Shown here: positions 39,040 through 40,612 of the stretch, in pieces | Numbering within the stretch: the first letter of the stretch is position 1 | Layout of the letters: each line of letters opens with the position of its first letter | Origin: Claveliimonas acetigenes | GTDB lineage: Bacteria > Bacillota > Clostridia > Lachnospirales > Lachnospiraceae | Assembly (NCBI RefSeq): GCF_025567385.1 | Contig: NZ_JAOQJU010000033.1 | Coordinates: 1 to 40,612, forward strand | DNA length: 40,612 bases | Reading direction: 5' to 3' | Position numbers and translations under genes: made by a program | Notes under the pieces: generated by a model | What the model was told of the DNA's origin: nothing | The model's input: the letters and a program-made list of their open reading frames with translations, nothing else | Database searches by the model: none

Positions 39040-40110
39040 CTATATTAATGACCTGTCTTTTGACGTACATAAAACGATTTCCGGGCAAATCGGACATCCA
39101 CCCTTGCAGAGATATTGATTCTTGCATGACGGACAGGCGTTTTTGAAATAGGTTCTAAACTCATCAAACGCTTTACTTTCCCATGCCTCTTTAATACTAT
39201 GCTTTCTCAAATCCACAGCCCATCTCTGTTCCTGATTATCAAAACTGCAAGGAAGCATCTTCATATCCGAAGTTATATAAGCCGACCAACGACCGCCTTC
39301 ACACGTATCCAGGCTATCTATATTTATTCCTTCCGAATAATTCAGCAATGCTGGGACCGTGCATGAATCAAATCCTATTTTATAGGTCATTTCATCGCTG
39401 TTCACATAGGATAACAGTTCTTTCATCGTAGAATCAGCAATACTGACTATCTTTTCTCTGGTTCCTAACCCTACAGGCTTATGAAGCAAAAATACAACTG
39501 CATTGATCCCCTCCGGAAATTTTTTCAGCTTTAGCCGTTCTACAGCTTCAGCAACTGTATCCCTGCTAAGCACATAATGTATATTCGTCTTCACACCTGC
39601 GTCCAGAAGCATCTCCAAAGCACGCATCGTATATTTACTTCTGTACCAGCTAACAGCTACAGCTCCGCAATAGTGCTTACACAAGTCTGCCAATTCTGGC
39701 GTCATGCCAAATCCTGATGTTGTAAAATTGACAACAATTTGAAAATCACGACAAAGTTTAAGTATTTTTTCAAAATTTTCATGTTGGTCAGGATCCCCGC
39801 AGCCTCCTAGCGCAATCTGGAAGGTATTGCCTCTGCATTGCTCCAAAATGCTTTTGAAATCTTCGACTGACATATTCGCATGACTTGCATGCAAACCATC
39901 CTGATAACACTCTACGCCTGCTTTTAAACAAAGCCCTGTCTTTCCGTGAATGCAATGTCCCATTATACCGACGTCCAAAAGTTCCGGGAACGATGCCATA
40001 AATGGATCTTTTCCAGATTCTTTACCATTCACAAGAATCCCTGTCCTAAAATACCTGCCCGTCTTCTCATCAAAGCAGGAGATAAAATCAGCTTCTTTTC
40101 GAATTTTCAT
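39040..40110 (-). CDS. Radical SAM / SPASM domain protein
   Basis: 356 residues. The cluster-binding cysteines appear to be Cys53, Cys61 and Cys68 (GHCIHGKTGLCLKAGVECYQ), a wider spacing than the usual CxxxCxxC, with Tyr after the third as is common. GGCGDPDQHENFEKIL and VVNFTTSGFG follow where the family has its GGEP-type and strand motifs. The C-terminal SPASM region has cysteines in DTCEGGRWSAYITSD, MLPCSF and CPSCKNQYLCKGGCPICPE, for extra iron-sulfur clusters. Such proteins usually modify peptides. It starts 12 nt after the NSSSSSF-type gene, with AAGGGA overlapping that gene's stop, so the two are translationally coupled and that protein is a possible substrate or partner. Confidence 0.85.
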   Translation of the reverse strand: MKIRKEADFISCFDEKTGRYFRTGILVNGKESGKDPFMASFPELLDVGIMGHCIHGKTGLCLKAGVECYQDGLHASHANMSVEDFKSILEQCRGNTFQIALGGCGDPDQHENFEKILKLCRDFQIVVNFTTSGFGMTPELADLCKHYCGAVAVSWYRSKYTMRALEMLLDAGVKTNIHYVLSRDTVAEAVERLKLKKFPEGINAVVFLLHKPVGLGTREKIVSIADSTMKELLSYVNSDEMTYKIGFDSCTVPALLNYSEGINIDSLDTCEGGRWSAYITSDMKMLPCSFDNQEQRWAVDLRKHSIKEAWESKAFDEFRTYFKNACPSCKNQYLCKGGCPICPEIVLCTSKDRSLI

Positions 40111-40122
40111 AACTGGTTTCCC

Positions 40123-40503
40123 TTAATAGCTTAGATCCGTTTCAATACCTTCAAAATCTCCATCTCCGTTTTCTTCCATGATTCTCCATACTTCTTCAAA
40201 CAAGTCAGCATAATAATATTCTGTCTCCTCAAAGGATACCCAATCGCTATAGACAACCTTTCCGGCCTTTAATGCTGCTCTGACTTTTTCCTGTGTATCT
40301 TTACCATGAAATTCCCACTCTTCCTCAAAAATCTTATTAATTTCTTCCTCCGTGCTGTCTGGTCCAAGAATTTTCTTACCAAGAAGTTCCTTTTCCACAA
40401 AACGAAGTATCGCATCTTTTTGCTTGTCATTCATTTTGGGTTTTCTGGCAATGATAAAACTGCTGCTGCTTGAATTCGTAACAAAGTCGGTTCTTATTTT
40501 CAT
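40123..40503 (-). CDS. NSSSSSF-motif protein of unknown function
   Basis: 126 residues. The N-terminus MKIRTDFVTNSSSSSFIIAR carries a motif (F-V-x-NSSSSSF) that I know from many uncharacterised bacterial and phage proteins; its purpose is not known. The remainder is acidic and helical, with charged segments (KQKDAILRFVEKELLGKKIL, then VWRIMEENGDGDF) and no cysteine, signal peptide or membrane helix. A constant N-terminus joined to a variable body resembles a recognition tag. It lies directly upstream of, and is coupled to, the radical SAM/SPASM gene. GGAGG lies 8 nt before the ATG. Confidence 0.75.
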   Translation of the reverse strand: MKIRTDFVTNSSSSSFIIARKPKMNDKQKDAILRFVEKELLGKKILGPDSTEEEINKIFEEEWEFHGKDTQEKVRAALKAGKVVYSDWVSFEETEYYYADLFEEVWRIMEENGDGDFEGIETDLSY

Positions 40504-40529
40504 GATAAATCCTCCGTTTTTATTTAGGT

Positions 40530-40547
40530 ACTGTAAAGTTTTACAGT
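40530..40547. promoter_or_regulatory. Palindromic operator-like site before the NSSSSSF gene
   Basis: ACTGTAAAGTTTTACAGT, 8-bp arms with a 2-nt centre, 27 bp before the start codon. It could be a repressor site for the two-gene unit or a short RNA hairpin. The upstream 65 bp to the window edge contain A/T-rich sequence with weak promoter candidates only. Confidence 0.45.
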
Positions 40548-40612
40548 CCTATTTTTCTTTAAAACCTTATATTTTCAAGGCATTCATCACTTTTGCAAAT
40601 AAAAAAGCAATG

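Overview
The window looks like a chromosomal segment of a Gram-positive, spore-forming anaerobe of the Lachnospiraceae (Clostridium cluster XIVa) type. This rests on the 16S rRNA 5' end at the left edge, a sporulation/cell-division block in the Bacillus/Clostridium order (HU, S4 protein, yabP, yabQ, divIC, spoIIE, tilS, hpt, ftsH), a rubrerythrin, DUF5711 and CotS proteins, strong AGGAGG ribosome sites and moderate GC. Species cannot be fixed from sequence alone.

Layout. 1-660: 5' end of a leftward 16S gene with its leader and two tandem promoters. 762-4154: a LysM / DUF5711 / CvpA envelope operon. 4405-5141: divergent LytTR and XRE regulators with a twin-operator control region. 5194-7667: a transaldolase plus split-transketolase operon (non-oxidative pentose phosphate pathway). 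7775-11510: recR, ybaB, dnaX and a phosphofructokinase. 11666-14559: methionine aminopeptidase, converging on a GH13 glucosidase. 14577-21618: the division/sporulation/tRNA-modification block. 21846-26773: cotS, cca, and an ECF sigma factor with a membrane beta-propeller protein. 26968-31440: rubrerythrin, a decayed IS3-type element, an Rpn-family nuclease, a PAP2 phosphatase, an ECF-transporter S component and a hemolysin III protein. 31441-40503 is accessory: an orphan PqqD, a small acidic membrane protein, a 51-residue peptide, a 1367-residue secreted repeat protein, a tyrosine recombinase, a GIY-YIG protein, spmB, and a radical SAM/SPASM protein paired with a protein of the NSSSSSF N-terminal type.

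The most interesting object is at 36711-37941. A tyrosine recombinase gene is enclosed by a perfect 31-bp inverted repeat. Inside the left repeat lies a good leftward promoter (TTGATT-17-TATAGT) that fires out across the repeat into the large secreted protein gene and, 53 nt beyond it, a previously unlisted 51-residue peptide gene. Each repeat contains 7-bp inverted arms around a 7-bp asymmetric centre, the usual plan of a tyrosine-recombinase crossover site. I infer a self-contained DNA inversion switch that turns the surface-protein operon on (present orientation) or changes its transcription.

Several short dispersed elements sit directly against gene ends. Two copies of a 49-bp palindrome occur, with compensatory changes in its two arms; one copy supplies the spmB stop codon and the other probably a -35 box for pqqD. 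Four copies of a GCGGACAARTCCG repeat occur, one of which runs straight into the right inversion repeat.
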